From Thozetella sp. PMI_491 (taxonomy: Eukaryota > Ascomycota > Sordariomycetes > Chaetosphaeriales > Chaetosphaeriaceae), in NCBI GenBank assembly GCA_021432635.1, contig MU270028.1, positions 155,762 through 219,761 of the forward strand: 64,000 nt of DNA, written 5' to 3'. This document shows positions 1 to 9,685 of this stretch, in pieces. Each line of letters opens with the position of its first letter. Positions within the stretch are counted from its first letter, which is position 1. The position numbers and the translations under genes were made by a program. The notes under the pieces are model-generated. The model saw only the letters and a list, made by a program, of their open reading frames with translations. It was not told where the DNA came from and did not search any database.

Positions 1-124
1 GGGGACACCACCAGTCTGGACTTTTCGAGTTAGTTTTGGGCTTATCGCCATTTACTTTGGATAGGATTTCCGGATTCTTCGTGGTGAGGTACTCAAAGAT
101 CGACTGGGCCTTCGAGGCAGCCAT
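1..124 (-). CDS. 5' end of an unidentified gene, cut by the window edge
   Basis: Reading the minus strand from an ATG at 124 gives 41 codons that stay open to the left edge of the window. The peptide starts MAASKAQSIFEYLTTKNPE and is lysine- and serine-rich. I do not recognise it. It would be transcribed divergently from the genes at 285 and 596, with about 160 bp between the two starts. The open frame is short enough to be chance, so the call rests on the plausible ATG and the divergent layout only. Confidence 0.3.
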   Translation of the reverse strand, partial: MAASKAQSIFEYLTTKNPEILSKVNGDKPKTNSKSPDWWCP

Positions 125-284
125 AGTTTACCCCTGAGATGATGTGCGTGAGAAGTTAAAAAGCATTAATCCAAAGCTCCCACCACAAAGATAAGATGCC
201 ATAGGTATAAATACTTAACAACCCATGGTGTATCCAGCTTCCGTTTAGGATTTCACCAGTTGCTCATAGCCATGAAGATGACTC

Positions 285-542
285 ATGGCCCAGGCAGGCA
301 ATCCTACTGAAATCTTAGTGAATGCCATAATAAAGACCTTAGCGGATAGAAATGCCGAGGACTATGCAGCAGGTGAGGGGCTGTCTCCTGCACATCAAGA
401 AGTTGACATGCTGTGCCTTATCTTGAGCCAATCCCAAGTGCTCGTGGAGTCTATTGCAGCCAACATGCAGGGTGCATTTCGTTCTGTCACCACAGACAAC
501 GGACGACATAAGCAGCCATGTGAACTGACTGAATGCCTTTAA
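285..542 (+). CDS. small hypothetical protein, 85 aa
   Basis: An ATG-initiated frame of 85 codons just upstream of the Fta2-like gene on the same strand. The product is acidic to neutral, has no signal peptide and no membrane segment, and its middle (VDMLCLILSQSQVLVESIAA) could form an amphipathic helix. I do not recognise a family. It could be a real small gene, a first exon of something longer, or chance. It ends 53 bp before the ATG at 596, which is very close for two separate fungal genes. Confidence 0.3.
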   Translation: MAQAGNPTEILVNAIIKTLADRNAEDYAAGEGLSPAHQEVDMLCLILSQSQVLVESIAANMQGAFRSVTTDNGRHKQPCELTECL

Positions 543-595
543 ATTTGGGCGTGGATGCCCTCCCTACCAAAGCGCACAAATACGCCTAGGCAGCC

Positions 596-1481
596 ATGGC
601 AGAAGACGCAGACTCCAACCAACGGCTCATGGCTGCTACTGAGCTGCCTCCGTGCCTCGGTCCGAAATTGCAAGCATTCAAATATCGCCATGCGCCAATC
701 AAGTTCCTCAACCAGCTTGATGAGCAGAGCGATGAAGGATCCGGGAGACAGGGTTATGTCTTTAAGGTTGAGATACGGAATACGATATATGCTTTGAAGA
801 TAGTATGTCCTTCATACTCATACTCAATGGATATCTGTTGACAGGAATCCCAAGTTCAAATTCTTCGAGCCATGGGCCGAGAGACTTCTCCTCGGTGAGG
901 ACGAAAATCTAGTCTCAGACGACATTTTAAGATTCCACACCGATCCGTTCTTTGCCGAGTGCCGCGCATACGGGCGTATACAAGAAGTCCAAGAAAAGGA
1001 AAAGGCAAAATCGAGCATTGCTGCCAAATGCTACGGCTTTCTCACCTTGACAGAGAAAGACGAAAGTTTCCTCTTGGAGAGAGGCTTGCGTCTGTGGGAT
1101 CTTCCTCCGACTGACGAGTATCGAGTTCGAACAGAAGGCAGCCCGGTTCGTGCTATTGTGAAGGAGTATGTGGATAAAGACCCGGCGATTGGGGTCCGAG
1201 TCCTTAGGAGAATGCTGAAAGCATTAAGATTCCTTCACTCACAAAAGATTATACATCGAGACGTTAAGATGGACAATTTTAAAAATGGGCTGTTGCTTGA
1301 TCTTGGTTCTGCCTGGACAGAGCCACATTGCGTCCTTGATGTCAAGCCCAAAGAGTTGGTCGATTTATGGAGAGAAGCGGATCTGGAAGTTTTCGACGAC
1401 ATAGTAAAAGAGAAGGGTCTTAGCAGTCGCATTCGAGCATTGCCCAACTATAGGTTTCGAGGAAAGTTAAGGAAGAAGTAA
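596..1481 (+). CDS. Fta2-like (Sim4 complex subunit family) kinase-fold protein
   Basis: Two exons, 596..802 and 855..1481, give about 277 aa. The 52-nt intron starts GTATGT and ends CCCAAG; this acceptor, rather than the CAG at 842-844, keeps the frame and joins YALKI to FKFFEPWAERLL. The N-terminus (LPPCLGPKLQAFKY, then VFKVEIRNTIYALKI) and the segment DPFFAECRAYGRIQ match my memory of the fungal Fta2 family, named for a kinetochore Sim4-complex subunit. The C-terminal half carries HRDVKMDN (His near residue 203) followed by LLLDLGSAW. These correspond to the catalytic loop and a DLG variant of the DFG motif of protein kinases. The glycine-rich loop is poor. Copies of this family outside the true kinetochore gene are common in filamentous fungi, so a kinetochore role should not be assumed. 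Whether it phosphorylates anything is open. Confidence 0.75.
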
Positions 1482-1575
1482 TTAAGCAAGATACATTCGA
1501 GACTATTCTCCCAAGGGTTTCTCCATTCTTCACTGCTCTACCAGATCTCTGTCGGCAGTCGCACCGTATTCTCCT

Positions 1576-3166
1576 CTATAGATCTGTAATGACCTTCGCT
1601 TTAGCGCGTAGCTTTAATACCGGCCACATGGCAACTATTAAGCTAAGACTACTAAGTCCAATCCCTGTGTAGAAGGCGCCTCGGTAGCCCTTGATAATAC
1701 TCCCACTGGCAACATAAGCTTGGACCGTCCCTGCAATCCCCAATCCGATGGACTGAGAGTAATACACGACCGTCGCGATGAGCGATGCGGCGACTCCCTG
1801 GCGCTCGGGCGGTACAAGTCGACTTATCGTCAGCGTAGCGGCCGGGAAGCTGAGATCGATACCTAGAGGTGCAAGAACGTTGATCCAAAACACCTGTCGC
1901 CAGAAGCTTTGCTTGATGGGCATGGTGGCCAACAAGACGTTGCCGGCAATGAACCAGATGCACGCGAATGCCAGGATGTCAAAGGGTGAGACCCCGCGGC
2001 CGAGAAGGATACTGTTGACGTACGATGCAGCGAAACCTGCAAAAGGTACAGGGGCAAACTGTGCGGCAGCGCTGAGGACGCTTTCGCTGCGAAGTCGTGT
2101 GATGAAATTGATGAGATAAAATACCAGAACGCCGAAGCTTGACCAGGCGAGCGCCATGGTGGCAAGAACAAAGGCATTGTCGGCGGAGAGGCAATCCACG
2201 GGTATGAGGGGCTGGCGTGCCCGACGCTCCACATATAAGAAGGCAAGCAGAAATATAGAGCCGATGGCAAGGGTTGTGATGCTGGACGGGGCGCTCCAGC
2301 CGACTGTAGGAGCTTGGTTCCAAGCTACGTTGAAAAGGACTAGGCCTGTAATTCCCGTGATCGCGCCAGCCCAGTCAAAGCCAAGGTCAGCCACCGTGTT
2401 GTTATCCGACAACTCCGTGCCCCTAGTCGATTCTCGGTGGTGCTCGCCTGGAAGCTGAGGAATGGCAGTGTAAGCGATGATCGAGAGGATTACGCAAGTA
2501 ATCGCGGTCGCCCAAAAGATCCACGGCCACCACACGAGTTCTGCGAACAACCCTGAGAAAACCCCGCCCAGCGTGAAGCCGGTGGGGGACCCAGCAGCGA
2601 ATAGCGAAAATGCGAGGTTCTTTCGCCGCCCTTCCTTGTACACCGATCCCAGGATTGCAAGGGCACACGGGACTAACATCGCCGTTGCCAACCCCTGCAG
2701 GCCCCTGCACAACGCGTAGAATGCGAAGGAGTGGCAGTACACGCTCATTCCTGTGAGGAACGATGATAGAGCAAGCTAGGCCCAAGCCCCCACATAGCAT
2801 CGATGATGTCCGTACATATCGCCAATGCGGCCGGCAGGGAGCATGAACGCGCCTATCACAAGCGATGTCAGCGGGGGCGGCTAACAAGCTGCCTAGAAGT
2901 TATCACAATCCCGGCAAAGCCTACTTACCAGAAGTCAGTCCGTAGGCGGCGGGACCCCATGTGCTGTCCGGAACTTCAGAGTCATTGCTTGTTGTGAAGC
3001 TCCGCCCGATAATCTCGTCTGGAAATATGCCCTGCGACAAGCATCCCAGCACCATTACTTGCGTGCAGACTAGAGTAGCAAGCATGAAAACTTCTCGGGA
3101 TGGATTCAGTCGAGGGATAAGGAACGGGTGACTGCTCGAGGCCGACACGGCGCGACTAGATTCCAT
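1576..3166 (-). pseudogene. DHA2-type MFS drug transporter with one in-frame stop
   Basis: Exon 1 (3166..2929) encodes a cytosolic N-terminus and the first membrane segment, ending WGPAAYGLTSG. A 76-nt intron (2928..2853, GTAAGT to GATAG, with CTGAC branch motif) joins it to exon 2 (2852..1576). Exon 2 opens AFMLPAGRIGDMYGHHR, the motif A loop of the DHA2 family of proton-driven multidrug transporters, and continues through FYALCRGLQGLATAMLVPCA to the last helices. Assembled this way the gene would give 504 aa, a normal 14-helix length. However, codon 105 is TAG (2778..2776), where family members usually have Trp. One change, TGG to TAG, explains it; on the plus strand this is CCA to CTA. Everything downstream is open for 390 codons, so the break looks recent or strain-specific. 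Read-through, sequencing error or a cut-down product starting at 2748 are alternatives. Confidence 0.85.
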
Positions 3167-3635
3167 GGATGCGACGTTTGAGGAGGAGATGAATAGACGA
3201 ATTAGACTCTTGTTTCGTAAATGTGCTTCTAGAGAGTTGGCGAGGACTGGTACTCCTAGTCAAAGCAGAAGGAGACGGGGGATCGAAAGAACTTTTAACC
3301 TCGCTCAGCAGACAGGCCTAATCTGACTGCAGTGTACGGCCCGGATGCTATCTAGATTGCTGGAGTCGCCTACGCCCTTGGAAAGACGAGGTATCACAAA
3401 TCTTAGCTTAATAATGAATCAAGATATTCACAAACCCCCCACCCCCAACACACACTAGGCGGTTCCGTCTGAGCGACATTCTGCAGAAGGGCTAGATTAC
3501 TGAGACTGCCCCTCGCATCGGGGCATTACTTAGTAGGTAGGTATCCTTGCACTTCCAGGGCGCCTACTGAGGGACTACAGGCTGTGCAGACGGATTGTTT
3601 CCGGCTCTCTCGCTTAGCTCGCCAAACATCGGTTG
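3167..3635. other. intergenic, no gene seen
   Basis: Upstream side of the broken transporter. Contains a C-rich tract near 3427-3442 and no open frame I would defend. Confidence 0.5.
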
Positions 3636-3727
3636 CTCCATGCTGGCGGCTTGTAACCCTACTCAATTGAGCGACAGACTCAAAACCTGTTCCTCTCGGG
3701 GCGCAGGTTCAGATTCTGCTCTGGAGG
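3636..3727 (+). tRNA. degenerate tRNA-Leu(CAA)-like sequence
   Basis: The 3' half looks like a tRNA-Leu: an anticodon arm with loop CTCAAAA (anticodon CAA), a long variable arm TCCTCTCGGGG, and a T arm GCAGG-TTCAGAT-TCTGC. The 3' acceptor strand TCTGGAG pairs at five of seven positions with CTCCATG at 3636. The D arm is not recognisable and the 5' half is about 10 nt too long, and the expected intron of this isoacceptor is absent. This is more likely a tRNA relic or a tRNA-derived repeat than a working gene. Confidence 0.35.
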
Positions 3728-4177
3728 ACCATACTATTTCCTAATTTTTTTGTGCTCCGAAGACTTCACCCACTGATAATATAACCTACCAAGTACTCTT
3801 GGGCTGGTCTTTGCACTGGGTTTGGTGGTGTCAAGACAAGTGATTGAGCCCGGGCGTTTGAGGGTACACACCTTGGCCCCACAATACCTCATGAGACGAG
3901 TCGGTCCAGCTATGCCATTTCTAGTCTAGTGGTTCTCACATTGGTGTAGAGTAGCCTTTCCAGCTATCCTATTATTAATATTCCCTGTCTTCACGGCTAT
4001 CCTTCGGATATTCTCTCCATTCGCAAAACCAGACCGCATCAAAGGCTAACATAGATATCATCCGGGTCGCTCCATGCGGGGCAGTTCGTTGATAGATTTC
4101 CTTTCTTCATTCACCAGAGATACCCCATCCTCTGGGTCTTCTCCGTTTCTTGTCTTCGTACTACGGAGGTCGGTGAT
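3728..4177. other. intergenic, upstream region of the Zn2Cys6 gene
   Basis: No coding frame supported. It holds the presumed promoter and leader of the gene starting at 4178. Confidence 0.5.
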
Positions 4178-6524
4178 ATGACCTCGGTGGTCAGCCCACT
4201 TGTGACGCGGCGAAACGGCAAAACGCAAGCATGCGAGCCATGTCGTCGACGGAAAGTGGCATGCGACCACGGATATCCAGTATGCCGTCGCTGCAGTAGA
4301 CGACCCAACGGACGATCGACTTGCTATTATGTGTCCCCAGATCAGGATACACGGTCCGGGGAATCCACGCAAACATCCATGTCAGATTTCCGAACTGCCG
4401 ACCCTTCGTTCCGATCCAACGGGCATGTGACTCCGGAAGACAAACTTTGGAGCTCTCCAGCAGCTCGAGCGCCGCTGGGTTTCTTTGGCCCGACTAGCTT
4501 CTCGGCAGCGTATCTGGAGACCGAGACCAGTTTGGCCGTGCAGAGCCCTTCAATCGCGAGCGAAACAATGCCATCTTCAGAAACGACTCCAAGTGACGAG
4601 GCAACGCCGCCGTCCCTAGCCGAGATACAGGACATGACGAATCGGGATCAAACAGCCACCCAACTTGCGATAAGAATATTACAAGCGATTCCCACGGTGG
4701 AACAGACTGCCGCAGCCTTCTTCCGGACCAACATCAACCCCAATGATGAGTGGATGAGGATAATAGGCGAAAAGCTAGTTGCGAGCACTTGGGAAACGTT
4801 CGGCCCCTATCTCCGTGACCGAACAAACGTAGCTAAGCTACGTGAGCTGGGCGGTATGATTTGCATCAACACAAGGAGAATCCTCAAGGAAGACCAGGAG
4901 GATCCTCGAGCATGGATCGAAAGCTTTTCGGGGCCGAATTTACGCTGGGAGACTGTCGGGACAATATTCCTATACGCAGCTCTTGGCGAGCTTCCTGCCT
5001 CTACAGGTGCGGATTCGAGAAGGCGTTTCGGCCACTACACGGAATATTGCTCGTCCTGCATCACTCTTGCCAACATGGGAGGAAGTTGCAGCTCCCTCAT
5101 GCTGTTTCTCCAGTATAGGCGCTCTGTGCTGCACGCATGCATGCATGGCGAGGCTAGTAAGTGCATCTCTATTGCCTTGTGTTATTAAACGTTATACAAC
5201 TCAAATTCCTGCTATATTTAGTGAGGTTTAGTTGTCTGGACTTTGAGGCTAACTCACCTTAGGCCTTCCGTTTTGGAAATACCACGCCGAAACGGTTGCA
5301 ATGTTGACGTTTTCCGGCTTCCATGCCGACCGGTCCGGCAATCCATCAACTATTACAGCTGGGCCGATGGCATCGACCGAGGCTCGCAGGCGCATTGTGT
5401 GCCAGATTTTTGTAGTAGATAAATTCTTAGCCACCTTCGTCGGACGCCCCCCACTCCTGACGCGAAGGTTTTGCTCGATAAAATTACCGTTGGATCTGGA
5501 TGATGCTACAGTACTATCTAACAGGGAAACATTCCAAAGCCAGCTCGTCACCCTTGATCCCGATGGATGGGATATGGATGGCCGGCTGCACTCCAGCACC
5601 ATTCTCCGCGTCCGTATGATGGTAGCATTAATCCGAGACGAGATACTCGAAATTGGCCTCAGTTATACGGGAGATCACGATATTGATGATATTATGTATG
5701 AGCGGCCCCGGCATCTGCATTCCTAGTAGTGAAGAGCGAGGCTGACAAACTCCGCAGCAAGCTCAAGACCAAGCAGCTCAAGCTATACAGTGGGCTACCA
5801 ACCTATGTCGCTTGTAATATCACACTCGAAGACTTTAGGAATGTCGACCCCCGAATAGCCTACTCGAAACTCGCAATCAGACTAGATCATCTGCTCAACC
5901 TCTTCTTACTAGAGCGATTACTGCTCAAGCATGGGTGTAGCAGGGCCGACCTCTTGCGTACCAGTTTCGAAATAGTGGTCTTAAATTTGCACTTTTGGAC
6001 CCACAAGCATATATGGGCTGAGGTTGAGGGAGAATGCCAGTGGCTGGTAAGCCCTTCTCCCCTCTTTTTTTACCATCTGCCCCCTCCATGAATCCAAAAC
6101 AAGGTTCGAATGTGTTGGGTCTAACAAGACGTAGTTGACGGGGTATGCAGCCCCGGCTGGGGCGGTCTTGTGTATGGAGCTTGTGGACCCCGATCCGGTG
6201 AATTTCACGGCAGATGGGGATATCATAGCCGGCGAGACCTACTCCAGATCGTCCATCATTCAGCAACTTAGCCTCCTCATGGCCTTCTTAAATTCCTCCG
6301 GCTCACCGCAGGCGATGAGCCCAATCTCTTCCAACGTTGGGCGCGTTATAAAAAAGGTGTTGGATCATGTTCTCAATCACAGGAGCCAGCCACCGCCGCC
6401 AGGAGGGTTGGAGAGCCTTGACTTTATAACTGACTGGGGCAATTTCGCTCAATCCAGTCCATTAGAGAGTATCAACTGGTTTACCCAAAACTGGGGGGCA
6501 GAAGAGTTTCCCAGTACATTGTAG
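4178..6524 (+). CDS. Zn2Cys6 fungal transcription factor, about 703 aa
   Basis: Four exons: 4178..5156, 5263..5695, 5737..6046 and 6135..6524. Residues about 15-48 carry the binuclear zinc cluster CEPCRRRKVACDHGYPVCRRC followed by a last Cys, the DNA-binding domain of Gal4-type regulators. A Ser/Thr-rich linker follows. The middle region holds the fungal-specific regulatory domain, best seen in DKFLATFVGRPPLLTRRFC encoded by exon 2. The intron at 5157 (GTAAGT to CCTTAG) and the one at 6047 (GTAAGC to CGTAG) are clear. The join between exons 2 and 3 is not: a 41-nt intron 5696..5736 keeps the frame, but a small frameshift here is possible. The gene lies between a broken efflux transporter and an NmrA-like reductase, both plausible targets, but this is inference. 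Confidence 0.85.
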
Positions 6525-7216
6525 CTAGTATCTAATTGCCACCAGCTGAAGATAGTGATAAAGAAGATCGCCTCAAGATACTGTCCTATCCGAATCTAAG
6601 TTCTAGGGGAGCTAACATCCGAGATACTCATCTCCGAAGAGGACTTTAGTAGCCTCCAGCCTACAACCAATGAGCAGCCCAATCATGAAACACCGCTGCA
6701 TGGTGTCATAAATCTCTCTGACCAATGCATTCGCGCATCAGATGTAGTTTGTGCTTTGTGCTGCTAAAATTGTGCCACGGGGTAAAATACCTTATTCGTA
6801 TTTGCCCCACAGAGCAGGGTGTTAGGCAACAGCCTCCAGATTGTATACCTAATAGGAGGCAAGGGCCGTCCCGACCTAACTTCATTGGGGAAACAATGCT
6901 ATTCCTTGGGACACGGGTCTCGGTACACGGTGCTCGGTGCTCGGCACTGGCGCTCGGCACTGGTGCTTGGCATCAATGTTCTTTTAGCCCGGAAAGTACA
7001 CACTACTATGGAGCTCGAACGGCGTTCTGGTGCGGAGGTATTAGCATTAATTATGCAATATGCATAACTATATTCAAGTAAATAGACGTATATTTACTGA
7101 AGACGCCGAGTAGCTCGTCAAGAAAGCAGTGAGAATGTACTGCATTAGAAATAAAGTAAAAAACAGCAATTATCGACTTTGCAATCGCCCAAACTTTTCA
7201 TCAGAACCTCGTCGAA
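6525..7216. other. intergenic
   Basis: Holds a short GC-rich repeat (6929..6972) and the promoter of the reductase gene at 7217. The open frames here have no family resemblance. Confidence 0.5.
6929..6972. repeat. short tandem repeat, GCTCGGCACTGG-like units
   Basis: Three to four imperfect copies of a GGTGCTCGG / GCTCGGCACTGG unit in a row. Too short to be informative. Confidence 0.6.
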
Positions 7217-8179
7217 ATGGCCAAGAAGACTGTTACCGTTGTTGGTGCCACCGGCGTTCAGGGTGGCTCACTCATCACGGCTCTGCTCCAGGACGATAAG
7301 TACAGTGTCAGGGCAGTCACCAGAAACCCCCAGAGCGCCGCCGCTCTGGCGCTCGGGAAATTGGGGGTATCTGTTGTGCAGGCAGATGTCGATGACTACG
7401 ACTCGCTGGTTTACGCTTTCGCTGGGTCACACGTCATTTTCGGTGTCACCAACTTTTACGAGAAGTTCGGAAGCATTACCGCAGAAGAGGCAATCAATAT
7501 TGAGGTGCAGCAAGGGATCAACCTGGCCAAGGCGGCGGCAGCGACCGAATCCCTGGAGCACTACATCTGGTCCACCCTCCCGAACACTCGCAAGATTAGC
7601 AATGGCAAGCACGCGGTGCCGCACTTCAGTGGCAAAAACGTCATTGATGATTACATCAAATCCCACAGCGCGCTATTCCAGAAGACGACGTTTTTCTGGG
7701 TCACGTTCTATGCCACCAACATCTTGTTCCCGGTCTTCATGCCCTTTCCTGTCTCCACTGCTGGGCCTGGCAAGTTTATTCAGCTACAGAGCACACCAGA
7801 CTCGGTTGTGATCAAGACCATCGGAGACGCAAAGGCCAACGTTGGCGTCTTTGCCAAGAGCATCATTGAGAAACCAGAGTTGACCCTGCCGGGCAAGTAT
7901 GTGCTCGCAGATGTCGAAGACTTGACCGCCGGTGAATTTCTCTCCAGCTGGGCGAAAGCGCAGAAGAAGGAAGCCAAATACATCCAGGTCCCTAAAAGTA
8001 CGTTCTTCGAGACCTGGCCGATGTGGGGCGAAGTGATGGATAAGATGATGACGTTTTGGGAGGAGGCTAAAGCGCAAAGCTGGACTGCGGAGGAGGGGAT
8101 CCTAACTAAGGAGGACCTCGGCGTCACTGGACTTGTCAATACCTCGGAGGCTTTTGCGCAGATGAACAATTGGGACTAG
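7217..8179 (+). CDS. NmrA-like NAD(P)-binding reductase, 320 aa
   Basis: A single-exon gene starting ATG at 7217. The N-terminus TVVGATGVQGG (residues about 7-17) is the glycine-rich dinucleotide-binding loop of the NmrA-like atypical short-chain dehydrogenase family. It is followed by VRAVTRNPQS, the Arg-containing segment that usually selects NADP. The segments FGVTNFYEKFG and HYIWSTLPNTRK are typical of fungal NmrA-family proteins. Some members are redox sensors that bind transcription factors (Neurospora NmrA binds a GATA factor); others reduce small molecules in secondary metabolism. Sequence alone does not decide. Length is normal and there are no breaks. It stands 690 bp downstream of a Zn2Cys6 regulator on the same strand. 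Confidence 0.92.
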   Translation: MAKKTVTVVGATGVQGGSLITALLQDDKYSVRAVTRNPQSAAALALGKLGVSVVQADVDDYDSLVYAFAGSHVIFGVTNFYEKFGSITAEEAINIEVQQGINLAKAAAATESLEHYIWSTLPNTRKISNGKHAVPHFSGKNVIDDYIKSHSALFQKTTFFWVTFYATNILFPVFMPFPVSTAGPGKFIQLQSTPDSVVIKTIGDAKANVGVFAKSIIEKPELTLPGKYVLADVEDLTAGEFLSSWAKAQKKEAKYIQVPKSTFFETWPMWGEVMDKMMTFWEEAKAQSWTAEEGILTKEDLGVTGLVNTSEAFAQMNNWD

Positions 8180-9685
8180 TATTCACAAGAGTGACTGCCG
8201 TATCGAGAAGCCAATAGCAGGAGGCGAACATAATTAGTAAGGTACCTTATCTTAGCTAGATAGTTAGTGGTGCTGTTTAGGAAAACTCATTGCGGACAAG
8301 CGCTGATTCTAACCGGCTCCTTGGGCTGCACGCCGTCGGGATGGAGAATGCACAGACTACTTTGCGTGCTAGAAGTGTCCTGATCGGGGCACTATTCTAT
8401 GAGTACTAGTTTGGGTCTTTCCATGGTTTTTTTTTAGATTGCTTTGTCATTAGCCAATGCCTAGATCGCGGCTCTAACGATGTGGGGGCAGCTAATTGGT
8501 TGTGAAGTTGGGAAGCAAAGTGGGTTGTACCAACCGGCTCATGTTGATGGCTGTGCAATGCCCCCGGAGGCGCTGGTTGGCTTCTGTGTCCCCCGAATAC
8601 CAGGGAGGACGCCGAAGAAGGAAGTGGCTGAAGACGACGAGGCTGGCCTAGGGTTACAGCTGGTGGGGTGTGACCCCCTATAATTTCCGGGCTATGCCTT
8701 ACTCCACTTAGTGCCCGAGTTCACACTATGTACAATCGCCCACTGCGTCCTCGAGCAAAGCGTCGGTGCTTCCTGCCGGCAGCTCGCCCCAAATTCGGAT
8801 TGCGGTTGGTCTGCACAAGCAAGCGATCCCCGTCAACCGTCGCCGACAGGTACCTTCTTTGTAGAGCTCTGACAACTAGAGCAAAAGTACAATTTGCACC
8901 AGTGGGCGACCCGGCATTTTAGCTCTGTAGATAAGGCACTGATACATATGGAGATCAGCAATTTCCAGCGTTAATCAGCTTTTCCTATAGCCACGACCCC
9001 TGTCCCCAGCTTCCTTCCCGCTAACAAATTTCAAGGATTGAGCTCTATGTATTGTATTCCATTTGTAGGAACCCATCAGGTAAGGGTGGATAGGGCGGCA
9101 GCCGCCATTCCTTTTTTGCCTTGCACGGCCGAATAGGCTCGCTTTCGCACTCCACGAGAGCTGATGGCCTAGCGCAGCCCAAAATACCGTGAATTGGGCA
9201 GCGCACACGTCTAACTGCACACTGGCGCGCGGCTGAGTAGGTTCTCAAGTTATGCCTCAAACTATGCCCACGGATGCCGGGCTGCAGAGAACGGGACACC
9301 CGGGCTGTAGCTGACAAGCTTTGGAGTGGAGCATCGCCTAGCGCCGCCCCATGTCTAGCGCCTGGAGGCGCGGCTCTCCCTAGTGGTACTTGTTCGTAGG
9401 GCTGGCCGCGCTGCCAATCTTATACCCTGGTACGGAGTACACCCTGGTAAATGAGGCTGCCTGGCCGTGGTGCTAGGTTTCCTGCAGATCTGTGATGCCT
9501 CCCTACCACGCATCAGACCGGGTTGCAGGGCTGCTTCCTGCATGTATATATCGCGACGCATGCACGCCGTCGCAGTCTCGTAGTTATTCTTCATCCCTCT
9601 ATTGTTCTTTCACCGTCGTGGCTACAGCCCCCGGATATCCTTCTCGCCTTCATTGGTTCGAGTGAACAAAAGAACACTGCCCATC
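8180..9685. other. intergenic, 1.5 kb without a supported gene
   Basis: Open frames at 8480-8683, 8728-8922 and 9045-9317 are short, of poor composition and match nothing I know. The last 100 bp are pyrimidine-rich and are probably the leader of the S41 gene. Confidence 0.5.

Noticed and set aside
1652-2323. Several open frames on both strands inside the transporter gene
   Set aside because: Shadows of the DHA2 frame in other phases; they lack any family pattern.
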